Origin: an uncultured Eudoraea sp.
GTDB taxonomy: Bacteria > Bacteroidota > Bacteroidia > Flavobacteriales > Flavobacteriaceae
DNA length: 64,000 nt
Assembly: GCA_947258405.1 (NCBI GenBank)
Contig: CAMYIE010000014.1
Span: forward strand, 1 to 64,000
Reading direction: 5' to 3'
How positions within the stretch are numbered: the first letter of the stretch is position 1; each line of letters starts with the position of its first letter. Shown here piece by piece: positions 54,652 to 62,232 of this stretch. Position numbers and translations under genes: made by a program. Under the pieces are notes generated by a model that had not been told where the DNA came from, did no database searches, and worked only from the letters and a program-made list of their open reading frames with translations.

Positions 54652-55136
54652 TACCTCAGTTGTTTAGGGAATAGAACCTGTTTAGTGCTTCCATTTTGTA
54701 TATCAGCCCAACGATCGGAGTTAAATACGAGTTCCACCAGTCCGGCGGTAGGCACATTATCAATAGCCTGGTCGCCCCATTGGTTGGCAATATTGGTAAA
54801 AGCATAGTTATGGCCAAAAATGATTACTTTTTGCCATCGATCGTCTAGCTCACGCACAAATTCGGCTACGCCTGAACCTGAGAAATCATATAAATCTTCT
54901 GTAACGCGGAAATCGGATAAATCATATTTTAACTCCCTTAGAACGATCATTGAGGTATGCAAAGCTCTACATGCCGGAGAAGAAAAGGCGGCATCTATAT
55001 CTTCTGCCTGTGAGCTGTAATGCCTCCCCACCAGGTGTGCATCGTTGATGCCGCGCTGCTTTAGCGGTCTGTCCTTATCGCTTACCTCGTATTCCCAGGA
55101 GGATTTACCGTGTCTTACCAGAATCAGTGTTTTCAT
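54651..55136 (-). CDS. sixA: SixA-type histidine phosphatase family protein
   Basis: A 161-residue small histidine phosphatase. The catalytic RHG motif is LVRHGKSSWE (~6-15), with the second Arg and His in SPACRALHTSMIV and FGHNYAFTNIA. SixA in E. coli dephosphorylates phosphohistidine proteins. The coupling to ppk1 suggests phosphate-related regulation, by inference. Confidence 0.9.
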   Translation of the reverse strand: MKTLILVRHGKSSWEYEVSDKDRPLKQRGINDAHLVGRHYSSQAEDIDAAFSSPACRALHTSMIVLRELKYDLSDFRVTEDLYDFSGSGVAEFVRELDDRWQKVIIFGHNYAFTNIANQWGDQAIDNVPTAGLVELVFNSDRWADIQNGSTKQVLFPKQLR

Positions 55137-55145
55137 AATTTGCCA

Positions 55146-55793
55146 TTAAGGAGCTAAACGCTCTATTTTCCAACTATAATCCTCCTGCAGGCTATATCGT
55201 AATCGATCGTGGAGCCTATTAGGCCTTCCCTGCCAGAATTCGATTGATTGCGGCCGAACCATATAGCCACCCCAATATTCCGGCCGTTCGATCTCCTTCT
55301 TGTGATATGTTTTCTCGAGTGCTTTAAGCTTCTTATCCAGATAGTCCCGTGATGGAATTACGTCGCTTTGAGGAGATACAATAGCCCCTAATTTACTGCC
55401 CTCAGGCCTGGATTCGAAATAACCATCCGACAGGTTGGGAGCTATTTTTTCGGCCTGCCCTTTAATGATCACCTGCCGTTCCATAAACGGCCAGAAAAAG
55501 TTTAAACATACCCTGGGATCGCGGGCAATCGCCTGGCCCTTTTCACTTTCATAATTGGTATAAAAAATAAACCCCTCGAAGGTATATTTTTTAAGCAAGA
55601 CCACTCTCGCTTTGGGATATCCATCGAGGCCCAAGGTAGTAAGCGTCATGGCATTGGGCTCTTCCACCCCACCATGAGCCTCAACCTCATAATACCAATT
55701 CCGGAATAATTCCAATGGATTATCGGATATAGTATCTTCCAGGAGTGCACTTTTTTTATAAGCCTTTCTGTTGCTATGGAGATCTTCTTGCAT
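55146..55793 (-). CDS. pdxH: Pyridoxamine 5'-phosphate oxidase
   Basis: A 215-residue FMN enzyme making pyridoxal 5'-phosphate. Motifs: EPNAMTLTTLGLDGYPKARVVLLKKYTFEGFIFYTNYESEKGQ (FMN site), CLNFFWPFMERQVIIKGQAEKI, the substrate-binding SRPEGS-like block (FESRPEGSKLGAIVSPQSDVI) and C-terminal WQGRPNRLHDRLRY. Full length. First gene of the pdxH-sixA-ppk1 set. Confidence 0.96.
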   Translation of the reverse strand: MQEDLHSNRKAYKKSALLEDTISDNPLELFRNWYYEVEAHGGVEEPNAMTLTTLGLDGYPKARVVLLKKYTFEGFIFYTNYESEKGQAIARDPRVCLNFFWPFMERQVIIKGQAEKIAPNLSDGYFESRPEGSKLGAIVSPQSDVIPSRDYLDKKLKALEKTYHKKEIERPEYWGGYMVRPQSIEFWQGRPNRLHDRLRYSLQEDYSWKIERLAP

Positions 55794-55880
55794 AGTGCTG
55801 CAAGTTAGATAATTTACTGATTTTATTAAGTCGACAATAGCGCAGAAAACAGGGATTCCATAGAAATTTCATCAAATTCC

Positions 55881-56792
55881 TCAGATTTCGAATACTTTTC
55901 CATCTTCGGCCAATTCCACAGGGTTGAAAATTGTTGATGCTTCAGCCTGAAATGGTTCGGTATTTTTATAGCGGGTGGAAAAGTGTCCCAGTATCAGCCT
56001 GCCTACCTCAGCCTTTTTTGCAATCGTAGCCGCCTGTTTTGCAGTGGAGTGTTTGGTGGTCGCTGAATAATGGGCCTCTGAATCGAGGAAGGTAGCCTCG
56101 TGATATAGTGCATCTGAATTCCGAATTAAGGGGATGATATTCTCGAAATAACCGGTATCACTGCAATAGGCATAGGACTTGATTGGTGGAGGGTCGAGGG
56201 TCAATTGGTCGTTGGTTAATATTATACCATCGGGCAGGGTATAATCACTACCTTTTTTAATCTCACCGAAGTACTGCTTATCAATCCTGTACTTCGCCAT
56301 CGCCTGAACATCTAATTTTCGATCGCCTATTTTTTCCATAAAAAGAAAACCGTTGGTATAGATCCGATGATCCAGCGGGATAGTGGTTACGGTCAGTTTT
56401 TCATCTTCGAAAATAATTTGGCTTTCTTTAGAGTCGAGTTCATGGAAGATCAAGGGGTAATTCGTCCATGAGTTCCCCAGTTTCATCAGTAGTGTAATCG
56501 CCTCTTTTATCCCTTTCGGTCCATAAACATGCAGCTCTTTTTCCCTGCCAAGAAGCCTGAAAGTTGAAATGAGTCCGGGTAAACCAAAAAAATGATCGCC
56601 GTGCAGATGGGAGATAAAAATATGCTGGATACGCGAAAATTTGACCTTATTCTTTCTGAGTTGCACCTGAGTCCCTTCACCACAATCAATAAGAAAGAGA
56701 TGGTTCCTGATCTCCAAAACCTGGGCGGTGGGATTGCTTAGTGTTCGCGGAGTAGCGGCGTAACAACCTAGGATGTGCAATTTCATTGACAT
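55881..56792 (-). CDS. rnz: Ribonuclease Z
   Basis: A 303-residue metallo-beta-lactamase-fold nuclease that trims tRNA 3' ends. The zinc motif is FISHLHGDHFFGLPGL (~57-72); later ligands are in YCSDTGYFENI, YHEATFLDSEAHYSATTKHSTAKQAA and LGHFSTRY. The start could be the ATG at 56792 or 56786. It lies at the end of a pyrR-pyrB-110-residue gene series that has been split by the four-helix-bundle unit. Confidence 0.95.
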   Translation of the reverse strand: MSMKLHILGCYAATPRTLSNPTAQVLEIRNHLFLIDCGEGTQVQLRKNKVKFSRIQHIFISHLHGDHFFGLPGLISTFRLLGREKELHVYGPKGIKEAITLLMKLGNSWTNYPLIFHELDSKESQIIFEDEKLTVTTIPLDHRIYTNGFLFMEKIGDRKLDVQAMAKYRIDKQYFGEIKKGSDYTLPDGIILTNDQLTLDPPPIKSYAYCSDTGYFENIIPLIRNSDALYHEATFLDSEAHYSATTKHSTAKQAATIAKKAEVGRLILGHFSTRYKNTEPFQAEASTIFNPVELAEDGKVFEI

Positions 56793-56799
56793 ATGAAAA

Positions 56800-57298
56800 T
56801 TGAAAGATGAAAGATGAAAGCTGTTATTACTTTTGGCATAAGGACGAGTTAATTTTTTAATGATTTAACAGTTGAAGCCAGTAATTTAATCAATTCAGTA
56901 ACATCGTTATTTAAAACGGTGAATGTCTCATAATCAAAATAATGAGACATATAGCTTAACTTAAGCCAATAACGTGTTTCATTAGCTTCTTTTAATCCAA
57001 TATTCAACTTGTGTCTAAAATCCTGTCGACTTTCAGCATGCTCTGCCTCACAGATCATTGCTCCTTTAGCGGTTCCAGATCTTAACAGCTGCTTACTTAA
57101 CACATATTCTTTCTTCGTCCTTTGGATCGTTTGAACAAGCTTTATTATCTGCAATGCAAAATCAAAACTTTTACTGCGTGTAATACTTTTAGCCATGATA
57201 GGACAGTAGTCCTAAATAAGATTACTGATTATCCAATATAGCTGTTAAGACTGAATTAATGTTTCAACTATAATCTTACATCTTTCAACTTTCAACTA
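56800..57298. repeat. Inverted GAAAG-rich ends flanking the four-helix-bundle gene
   Basis: The left end (56800-56820) has TTGAAAGATGAAAGATGAAA. The right end (57279-57298) is the inverted counterpart, reading TAGTTGAAAGTTGAAAGATG on the minus strand. They bracket a ~500 bp unit placed exactly between the rnz start and the next gene's stop. This suggests the unit arrived as one piece; no target-site duplication can be shown. Confidence 0.55.
56849..57196 (-). CDS. Four-helix-bundle protein (S23/IVP family)
   Basis: A 115-residue helical protein. The segment FDFALQIIKLVQTIQRTKKEYVLSKQLLRSGTAKGAMICEAEHAESRQDFRHKLNIGLKEANETRYWLKLS is characteristic of the 23S rRNA intervening-sequence protein family. 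Members are found in rRNA intervening sequences and also as scattered intergenic units with GAAAG-rich ends. The function is unknown. It interrupts an otherwise tight operon, which suggests recent insertion. Confidence 0.85.
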   Translation of the reverse strand: MAKSITRSKSFDFALQIIKLVQTIQRTKKEYVLSKQLLRSGTAKGAMICEAEHAESRQDFRHKLNIGLKEANETRYWLKLSYMSHYFDYETFTVLNNDVTELIKLLASTVKSLKN

Positions 57299-57628
57299 TA
57301 TCCCAAGATCGCGTTCAATATCCTCCATCTCAATTATGTCCCTGGCTTCCTGAATGGTGGGTACCACACAAATTTCATCGGGAATATCATCGTAATCGAC
57401 CTTACTGGTCACCAGCACAAACGATTTATTTGCCCCGCGATGTTGATTTGATAGATCGAGAAATTCGAGCAATTCTCCCGTTCCCAGCTTTGCAAAACTA
57501 AACAGGTTGATGATCAGGTGATCTTTTTTGAGCCTGGGGTAAGCCTGTTTCAGATTTTCTACAAATTCCGGAAGCGTGATGTTTTCCTGTAAGATTATAG
57601 TAGTATTTCCTTCCTTGTCGAATATCAT
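57296..57628 (-). CDS. Hypothetical STAS-like protein linked to pyrB and rnz
   Basis: A 110-residue soluble protein (MIFDKEGNTTIILQENITLPEFVENLKQAYPRLKKDHLIINLF) with alternating strands and helices resembling a STAS fold. It ends in an acidic EDIERDLGI tail. Homologues in this position are sometimes mislabelled as ribonuclease Z because of their neighbour. It is 3 bases downstream of pyrB. The role is unknown. Confidence 0.8.
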   Translation of the reverse strand: MIFDKEGNTTIILQENITLPEFVENLKQAYPRLKKDHLIINLFSFAKLGTGELLEFLDLSNQHRGANKSFVLVTSKVDYDDIPDEICVVPTIQEARDIIEMEDIERDLGI

Positions 57629-57631
57629 AAC

Positions 57632-58561
57632 CTACTGTTTAATTTTAGCCGCCAGCAAATAGATCACTGCCATTCTAATAGCCACTCCATTTTCTACCTG
57701 ATCTAAGATAATAGATTGTTTGGAGTCGGCCACATCACTGGTTATCTCTACTCCCCTGTTTATCGGCCCGGGGTGCATGATCACGATCTCTTTATCAAGG
57801 CTGTCGAGCAAGGCCTTATTGACACCGTATTGCTGAGTGTACTCTCTGGAGGTAGGGAAGTAACTATAGGCCATACGTTCCCGTTGAATACGAAGCATAT
57901 TCGCGACATCGCACCAATTCAACGCCTTTCTAAGATTGGTTTCTACTTCTATACCTAAAGATTCTATATGTTTGGGAAGCAATGTTTTCGGACCGCATAC
58001 TTTAACCGTAGCTCCTTGTAATTTAAGTGCAAAAATATTGGAAAGCGCCACCCTCGAATGCAGGATGTCACCAACGATCACGACTTTCTTCCCTTCCACC
58101 TGGCCTAATTTTTCGCGTATCGAGTAGGAGTCGAGAAGCGCCTGGGTAGGATGCTCATGAGCCCCATCGCCTGCATTGATGATAGAGGCGTTCACGTGTT
58201 TGGAAAGGAATATACCTGCGCCGGGATTGGGATGGCGCATCACTACCATATCGACCTTCATCGAGAGGATATTGTTAACCGTATCGATCAGGGTTTCCCC
58301 CTTCTTTACAGACGATTGTGCCGCGGAAAAGTTGATCACGTCGGCCGAAAGTCGTTTTTCGGCCAGTTCAAAGGAAAGCTTGGTGCGGGTACTGCTCTCA
58401 AAGAAAATATTGGCAATGGTGATATCGCGTAACGAGGGTACTTTCTTGATAGAACGGTTGATGACTTCTTTAAAATGGTCGGCGGTTTCAAATATGAGAT
58501 GGATATCTTTTTCATTGAGATATTTAATACCCAGTAAGTGATTCACACTTAGTTCACTCAT
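57632..58561 (-). CDS. pyrB: Aspartate carbamoyltransferase catalytic subunit
   Basis: A 309-residue enzyme of pyrimidine synthesis joining carbamoyl phosphate and aspartate. The carbamoyl phosphate loop is FFESSTRTKLSFELA (~54-68); HPTQALLD and the aspartate-site MHPGPINRGVEI are present. It lies 4 bases after pyrR in the same transcript. There is no PyrI regulatory chain nearby. Confidence 0.96.
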   Translation of the reverse strand: MSELSVNHLLGIKYLNEKDIHLIFETADHFKEVINRSIKKVPSLRDITIANIFFESSTRTKLSFELAEKRLSADVINFSAAQSSVKKGETLIDTVNNILSMKVDMVVMRHPNPGAGIFLSKHVNASIINAGDGAHEHPTQALLDSYSIREKLGQVEGKKVVIVGDILHSRVALSNIFALKLQGATVKVCGPKTLLPKHIESLGIEVETNLRKALNWCDVANMLRIQRERMAYSYFPTSREYTQQYGVNKALLDSLDKEIVIMHPGPINRGVEITSDVADSKQSIILDQVENGVAIRMAVIYLLAAKIKQ

Positions 58562-58565
58562 AGCC

Positions 58566-59003
58566 TCATCGGTTTACCAAATAAATTTTATCCTCACCTT
58601 CATGCTCTGCCCACATCACTTTAACTTTTTCCTCATTGATAGCGTCTACCTGCCTGCCCCTGTAGTTCGGTTGAATTGGCAGGTGCCGACTAAAACGCCG
58701 ATCGATCAGCGTTAGTAGCTCTATTTCATTAGGTCGCTCTGTGGTAGAAGCGGTCAATGGCTTCTCCCCCCTTCTGAAATCATCGCGATAAAAAGTGATA
58801 TCGAGAAATCCCAGCTCGATCTCTTTTACTCCGTATTCCTGTTGCAGGATATTGGCAAGCCGTTGTGCGACATAGATCCCACGAGGTTGAAGACCAATGA
58901 GAGCAGTATTGTTAAAATCGAGGTGATTCTCCAATAGTTGACAGGCCAGTCTGTGCAGTATGATATTTATTTCCTTGGAAGTCAGCAGTACTTTTTGACT
59001 CAT
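58566..59003 (-). CDS. pyrR: PyrR-like protein with internal deletion of the PRPP loop
   Basis: A 145-residue form of the bifunctional pyr operon regulator/uracil phosphoribosyltransferase, which normally has ~178 residues. The N-terminal half (SQKVLLTSKEINIILHRLACQLLE, LIGLQPRGIYVAQRLA, LGFLDITFYRDDFRRGEKPL) and the C-terminal end (LIDRRFSRHLPIQPNYRGRQVDAINEEKVKV) are well conserved. Between them the family's VDDVLYTGRT segment, which binds PRPP, is missing: ...TASTTERPNEIELL. About 33 residues are deleted in frame. The enzymatic activity should therefore be lost. The ATG at 59003 is used rather than an in-frame TTG at 59018. It heads the pyrB run; a -7-like box lies at 59030-59037. Confidence 0.85.
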   Translation of the reverse strand: MSQKVLLTSKEINIILHRLACQLLENHLDFNNTALIGLQPRGIYVAQRLANILQQEYGVKEIELGFLDITFYRDDFRRGEKPLTASTTERPNEIELLTLIDRRFSRHLPIQPNYRGRQVDAINEEKVKVMWAEHEGEDKIYLVNR

Positions 59004-59029
59004 AGATGTGAAGGCCAACGCTTATGAGG

Positions 59030-59037
59030 CAAAAATA
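59030..59037 (-). promoter_or_regulatory. -7 promoter element of pyrR
   Basis: Minus strand TATTTTTG (TAnnTTTG), 27 bp upstream of the pyrR ATG. This gives only a short 5' leader, leaving little room for PyrR-controlled attenuation ahead of pyrR. Confidence 0.45.
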
Positions 59038-59101
59038 GGGAATAAATGGTAATTGAAGAGTGGAAAGTGATAAGTGAAGAGTGAAAAGTTGTGGGAAGTG
59101 G

Positions 59102-59164
59102 GAAGTATGCAGCTCCTCCTTCTCCACTTAAAGCGGATACGGAGGACAAAGAGCAGTAGGCAGT
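59102..59164. repeat. 63-bp direct repeat, copy 1
   Basis: This segment is repeated without mismatch at 59457-59519, a 355-bp offset. It contains an imperfect palindrome (CTCCTTCTCCAC paired with GCGGATACGGAG, 9 of 12). About 20 bp after each copy follows a further identical 17-bp block (59185-59201 and 59538-59554), so the original duplicated unit was ~100 bp. The repeat is non-coding. Confidence 0.9.
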
Positions 59165-59265
59165 GCAAAATATGAGGACTAATAATCAGTAATTAATAAT
59201 GGAAAATGGACAATGAAAAATTGATAATGAACAATCAGCAATGTAGTCCAAATATGTCGAATGGT

Positions 59266-59388
59266 TTCTCGATACAATTTGCCGCTCGAACGACTCGCGC
59301 CAAATCACTCGAACTGACAACAGGGATAACAAAAAATTCTTCAAAAGGTCATTTCGAGTGATCCGACAAAGGAGGATTATATCGAGAA
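59266..59388. repeat. Large imperfect hairpin element in the pyrR-rpsA gap
   Basis: The outer arms TTCTCGATACAAT (59266-59278) and ATTATATCGAGAA (59376-59388) pair with one mismatch. The inner arms ATCACTCGAACTGAC (59304-59318) and GTCATTTCGAGTGAT (59348-59362) pair with one mismatch. This resembles the dispersed intergenic palindromes (CACTCGAA.. type) common in Flavobacteriaceae genomes and could be a non-autonomous mobile unit. It lies between the two 63-bp repeats. Confidence 0.75.
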
Positions 59389-59406
59389 GTGATATTGCGT
59401 AAGCTA

Positions 59407-59456
59407 GCAGAAGGCAGTTCCTCATTCTCCACATAAGGCGGATTCGGTGGATGCCA
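59407..59456. repeat. Degenerate third copy of the 63-bp repeat
   Basis: GCAGAAGGCAGTTCCTCATTCTCC... reads as a diverged version of the GCAGCTCCTCCTTCTCCAC core and abuts copy 2 directly. Together with copies 1 and 2 it indicates repeated duplication in this gap. Confidence 0.55.
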
Positions 59457-59519
59457 GAAGTATGCAGCTCCTCCTTCTCCACTTAAAGCGGATACGGAGG
59501 ACAAAGAGCAGTAGGCAGT
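59457..59519. repeat. 63-bp direct repeat, copy 2
   Basis: Identical to 59102-59164. The short open frames seen on the minus strand here start alike only because of this duplication and are not genes. Between the pyrR start and the rpsA stop (59004-59694) there is no supported coding frame. Confidence 0.9.
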
Positions 59520-59641
59520 CCGAATGACAGGGCAAGAATCAGTAATTAATAATGAATAATTGTGAAAGTCAGAAGACCGAAGTCAGGTGATGGATGATGG
59601 GTGATAATTCCAACAGAAATATTATGAGAATTTCAATAAAA

Positions 59642-59667
59642 AAACCCCGATCGAAAGATCAGGGTTT
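59642..59667 (-). terminator. Intrinsic terminator of rpsA
   Basis: Stem AAACCC-C-GATC / GATC-A-GGGTTT with a GAAA tetraloop and one C-A mismatch; on the minus strand a run of T's follows. It lies 28 bp after the rpsA stop. Confidence 0.85.
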
Positions 59668-59694
59668 TTATTTTATAAATGAATTTCGAAAGAA

Positions 59695-61527
59695 TTATTT
59701 CTTCTTCTCCCGTTCCATTTTATCCTTAAGGGCCTGAAGTTGCTCGTTGGCATCACCTAATGTTGGTTTTGCTTCTTCGGCAGCCGCAGCCGCTTTTTTC
59801 TTGGCAGCTTTTACATTGCGTTGTTCCTCCTCGCGGAAGATTGCTGTATGGCTGGCCACTACTCTTTTAAATTCCTTGTTGAATTCGATGATCTTGAATT
59901 CGGCCTCTTCACCTTTGCCAAGTTTTTTACCATCTTCCTTCTCCATATGACGTTGAGGAACAAAAGCGGTGATATCACCGTTAAATGCGATCACAGCACC
60001 TTTGTCGACCACATCGGTGATCGAAGCTTTATGTACAGTACCCAGGGCAAATTCCTGTTCGTATTTATCCCATGGATTCTCGGTGGTTTGCTTATGACCC
60101 AGGCTTAATTTACGCCCTTCAACATCTAATTCAAGGACTTCAACCTCCAGTGTATCTCCTACCGTAACAAATTCCGACGGATGCTTGATCTTTTTTGTCC
60201 AGCTCAGGTCCGAAATATAAATAAGACCATCAATACCTTCCTCCAATTCCACGAATACACCGAAATTGGTAAAATTCCTTACAATACCCTTGTGTTTAGA
60301 TCCTACAGGATATTTTGTGGTGATATCGGTCCATGGATCAGGAGTGAGTTGTTTCAGTCCAAGCGACATTTTGCGATCTTCCCTGTCTAAGGTAAGGACT
60401 ACTGCTTCCAGTTCATCTCCTACTTTAACAAAATCCTGTGCAGAGCGCAGGTGGGTAGACCAGGACATTTCGGAAACATGGATAAGACCTTCCACACCTT
60501 CCGCTACTTCAAGGAAAGCGCCGTAATCTGCAATGACCACAACTTTACCTTTTACCTTGTCTCCTATCTTAATCTCGTCGCCCAGGGCATCCCATGGATG
60601 CTTCTCAAGTTGTTTAAGACCTAGTTGTATCCTTGATTTATTGTCATCGAAATCGAGGATGACCACATTGAGTTTCTCATCGAGTTCAACCACTTCGTTC
60701 GGATGGTTGATCCTGCTCCAGGAAAGGTCCGTGATGTGAATGAGTCCGTCTACACCCCCAAGATCTATAAAGACCCCGTAGGAAGTAATATTCTTAACGA
60801 CTCCTTCGAGTACCTGTCCTTTTTCGAGCTGACTGATGATCTCTCTTTTCTGCTCTTCTATATCTGCCTCAATAAGGGCTTTATGCGAAACCACAACGTT
60901 TTTAAACTCATGGTTAATTTTAACCACCTTGAATTCCATGGTTTTACCAACATACTGGTCATAGTCCCTGATCGGTTTAACATCGATCTGAGAACCAGGC
61001 AGGAATGCTTCGATGCCAAAAACATCGACGATCATACCTCCTTTGGTACGACATTTAACAAATCCTGTCACCACTTCTTCCTTATCATGTGCGGCATTTA
61101 CACGATCCCATGCCTTAATGGTTCTGGCCTTTCGGTGAGAAAGGACCAGTTGTCCACTCTTGTCTTCACGGATATCGATCAATACTTCGACCTTATCCCC
61201 TATTTTAAGACCTGGATTGTAGCGAAACTCATTCAGTGATATAACACCTTCTGATTTCGCATTGATATCTATTATCGCCTCCCGATCTGTAAGATGGGTA
61301 ACCACGCCATCCACAACTTCCTCATCGGCTGTGTCGACAAAATTTTCAGCTACCAGTTTCTCGAATTCCTCGAGTTTTGAATCCGCTATGGTTTCAATAC
61401 CTTCTTCGTACTTCTGCCAGTCGAAATTCTTTAAGAACTCTTCGGGATTTTGCTTGGGAGTTTCTTTTTTTTCTGTTGCCACCTCAGCAGTTTCCTCTAC
61501 TTCCGGTGTTGTTTTTTCTTCAGCCAT
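59695..61527 (-). CDS. rpsA: 30S ribosomal protein S1
   Basis: A 610-residue RNA-binding protein that helps mRNA loading on the ribosome. It has six S1 repeats from about residue 65 to 555; the clearest are GQVLEGVVKNITSYGVFIDLGGVDGLIHITDLSW, GDKVKGKVVVIADYGAFLEVAEGVEGLIHVSEMSW and GSKHKGIVRNFTNFGVFVELEEGIDGLIYISDLSW. The N-terminal extension is acidic (EEKTTPEVEETAEVATEKKE) and the C-terminal tail is rich in Ala/Lys. Monocistronic, with its own promoter (61641-61672) and terminator. Confidence 0.97.
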   Translation of the reverse strand: MAEEKTTPEVEETAEVATEKKETPKQNPEEFLKNFDWQKYEEGIETIADSKLEEFEKLVAENFVDTADEEVVDGVVTHLTDREAIIDINAKSEGVISLNEFRYNPGLKIGDKVEVLIDIREDKSGQLVLSHRKARTIKAWDRVNAAHDKEEVVTGFVKCRTKGGMIVDVFGIEAFLPGSQIDVKPIRDYDQYVGKTMEFKVVKINHEFKNVVVSHKALIEADIEEQKREIISQLEKGQVLEGVVKNITSYGVFIDLGGVDGLIHITDLSWSRINHPNEVVELDEKLNVVILDFDDNKSRIQLGLKQLEKHPWDALGDEIKIGDKVKGKVVVIADYGAFLEVAEGVEGLIHVSEMSWSTHLRSAQDFVKVGDELEAVVLTLDREDRKMSLGLKQLTPDPWTDITTKYPVGSKHKGIVRNFTNFGVFVELEEGIDGLIYISDLSWTKKIKHPSEFVTVGDTLEVEVLELDVEGRKLSLGHKQTTENPWDKYEQEFALGTVHKASITDVVDKGAVIAFNGDITAFVPQRHMEKEDGKKLGKGEEAEFKIIEFNKEFKRVVASHTAIFREEEQRNVKAAKKKAAAAAEEAKPTLGDANEQLQALKDKMEREKKK

Positions 61528-61640
61528 ATGCTGATCTTAAATTTGTATTCTACGGTTCTACAAGAGTTAAACAATCGCCGCAGAAGATGTTATGGTTTTT
61601 TCTATCCCCTTTTCCTCTTGAAATTTGTTAAAAAGGTGTG

Positions 61641-61672
61641 CAAAAGTACAATTTAAAGTTGGTTTTAACAAC
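61641..61672 (-). promoter_or_regulatory. Promoter of rpsA
   Basis: On the minus strand GTTG, a 20-bp spacer and TACTTTTG fit the Bacteroidota -33/-7 pattern with one mismatch in the -33 box. The 5' leader would be ~105 nt, long enough for S1 autoregulation, but no specific structure was recognised. Confidence 0.6.
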
Positions 61673-61783
61673 CCAAATACCAGCAGGTTATAACAGTTGG
61701 TAAAAATTGATGGATTTCCAGCCAAAAAAGGCTGTTATTGATTATCTTGAGGGCTTAAATATTAACCATTAAATACAAAATTC

Positions 61784-62164
61784 ATGAGCGTAAAATCAAA
61801 GTATCAAGCTGTACTGGAATTAGGGGAATCTCTTGGTATTCAGGGAGGTGATGTACGAGAAGAAAATGGCGTCCTGAAAGTCAAGGGAGAAGCCAAAACT
61901 CAGTATGAAAAAGACATAATGTGGGATAAGATAAAAGAAATTGGCGGCTCCAGTCCTTCAGACATCATGGCAAATATTACTGTGGCCGATGATTCTATTT
62001 ATCACAGACATACTGTTAAAAGTGGGGAAACGCTGGGCAAGATTGCCAAGCACTATTACGATGATGCTATGAAGTACAAAGAAATCTTTGCTGCAAACCA
62101 GAATATTCTTAAAAATCCGGATCTTATCCACCCCGATCAGGAACTGGTGATCCCTAATCTATAA
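61784..62164 (+). CDS. BON-LysM protein (Kbp/YgaU family)
   Basis: A 126-residue protein with an N-terminal BON-like domain (~1-68, GVLKVKGEAKTQYEKDIMWDKIKEIGG) and a C-terminal LysM domain (~75-124, HTVKSGETLGKIAKHYYDDAMKYKEIFAANQNIL..PDLIHPDQELVIP). No signal peptide, as in E. coli Kbp, a potassium-binding cytoplasmic protein. It may sense K+ or bind wall material. Its own transcript ends at a strong hairpin. Confidence 0.9.
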   Translation: MSVKSKYQAVLELGESLGIQGGDVREENGVLKVKGEAKTQYEKDIMWDKIKEIGGSSPSDIMANITVADDSIYHRHTVKSGETLGKIAKHYYDDAMKYKEIFAANQNILKNPDLIHPDQELVIPNL

Positions 62165-62201
62165 TCGGAATAAAGAAGTAATTATCTATACACCCGAATT
62201 G

Positions 62202-62232
62202 AAAAAGAGCGCATTCTCGCGCTCTTTTTTTT
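62202..62232 (+). terminator. Bidirectional terminator between the LysM gene and cmk
   Basis: Stem GAGCGC/GCGCTC, extended by AAAAA/TTTTT on both sides, with a 6-nt loop and eight T's. It lies 37 bp after the LysM stop and just after the cmk stop on the other strand. Confidence 0.85.

Noticed and set aside
58912-59482. Two small minus-strand ORFs starting with the same MEKEELHTS
   Set aside because: The shared start comes from the 63-bp direct repeat; the remainders differ and look non-coding.
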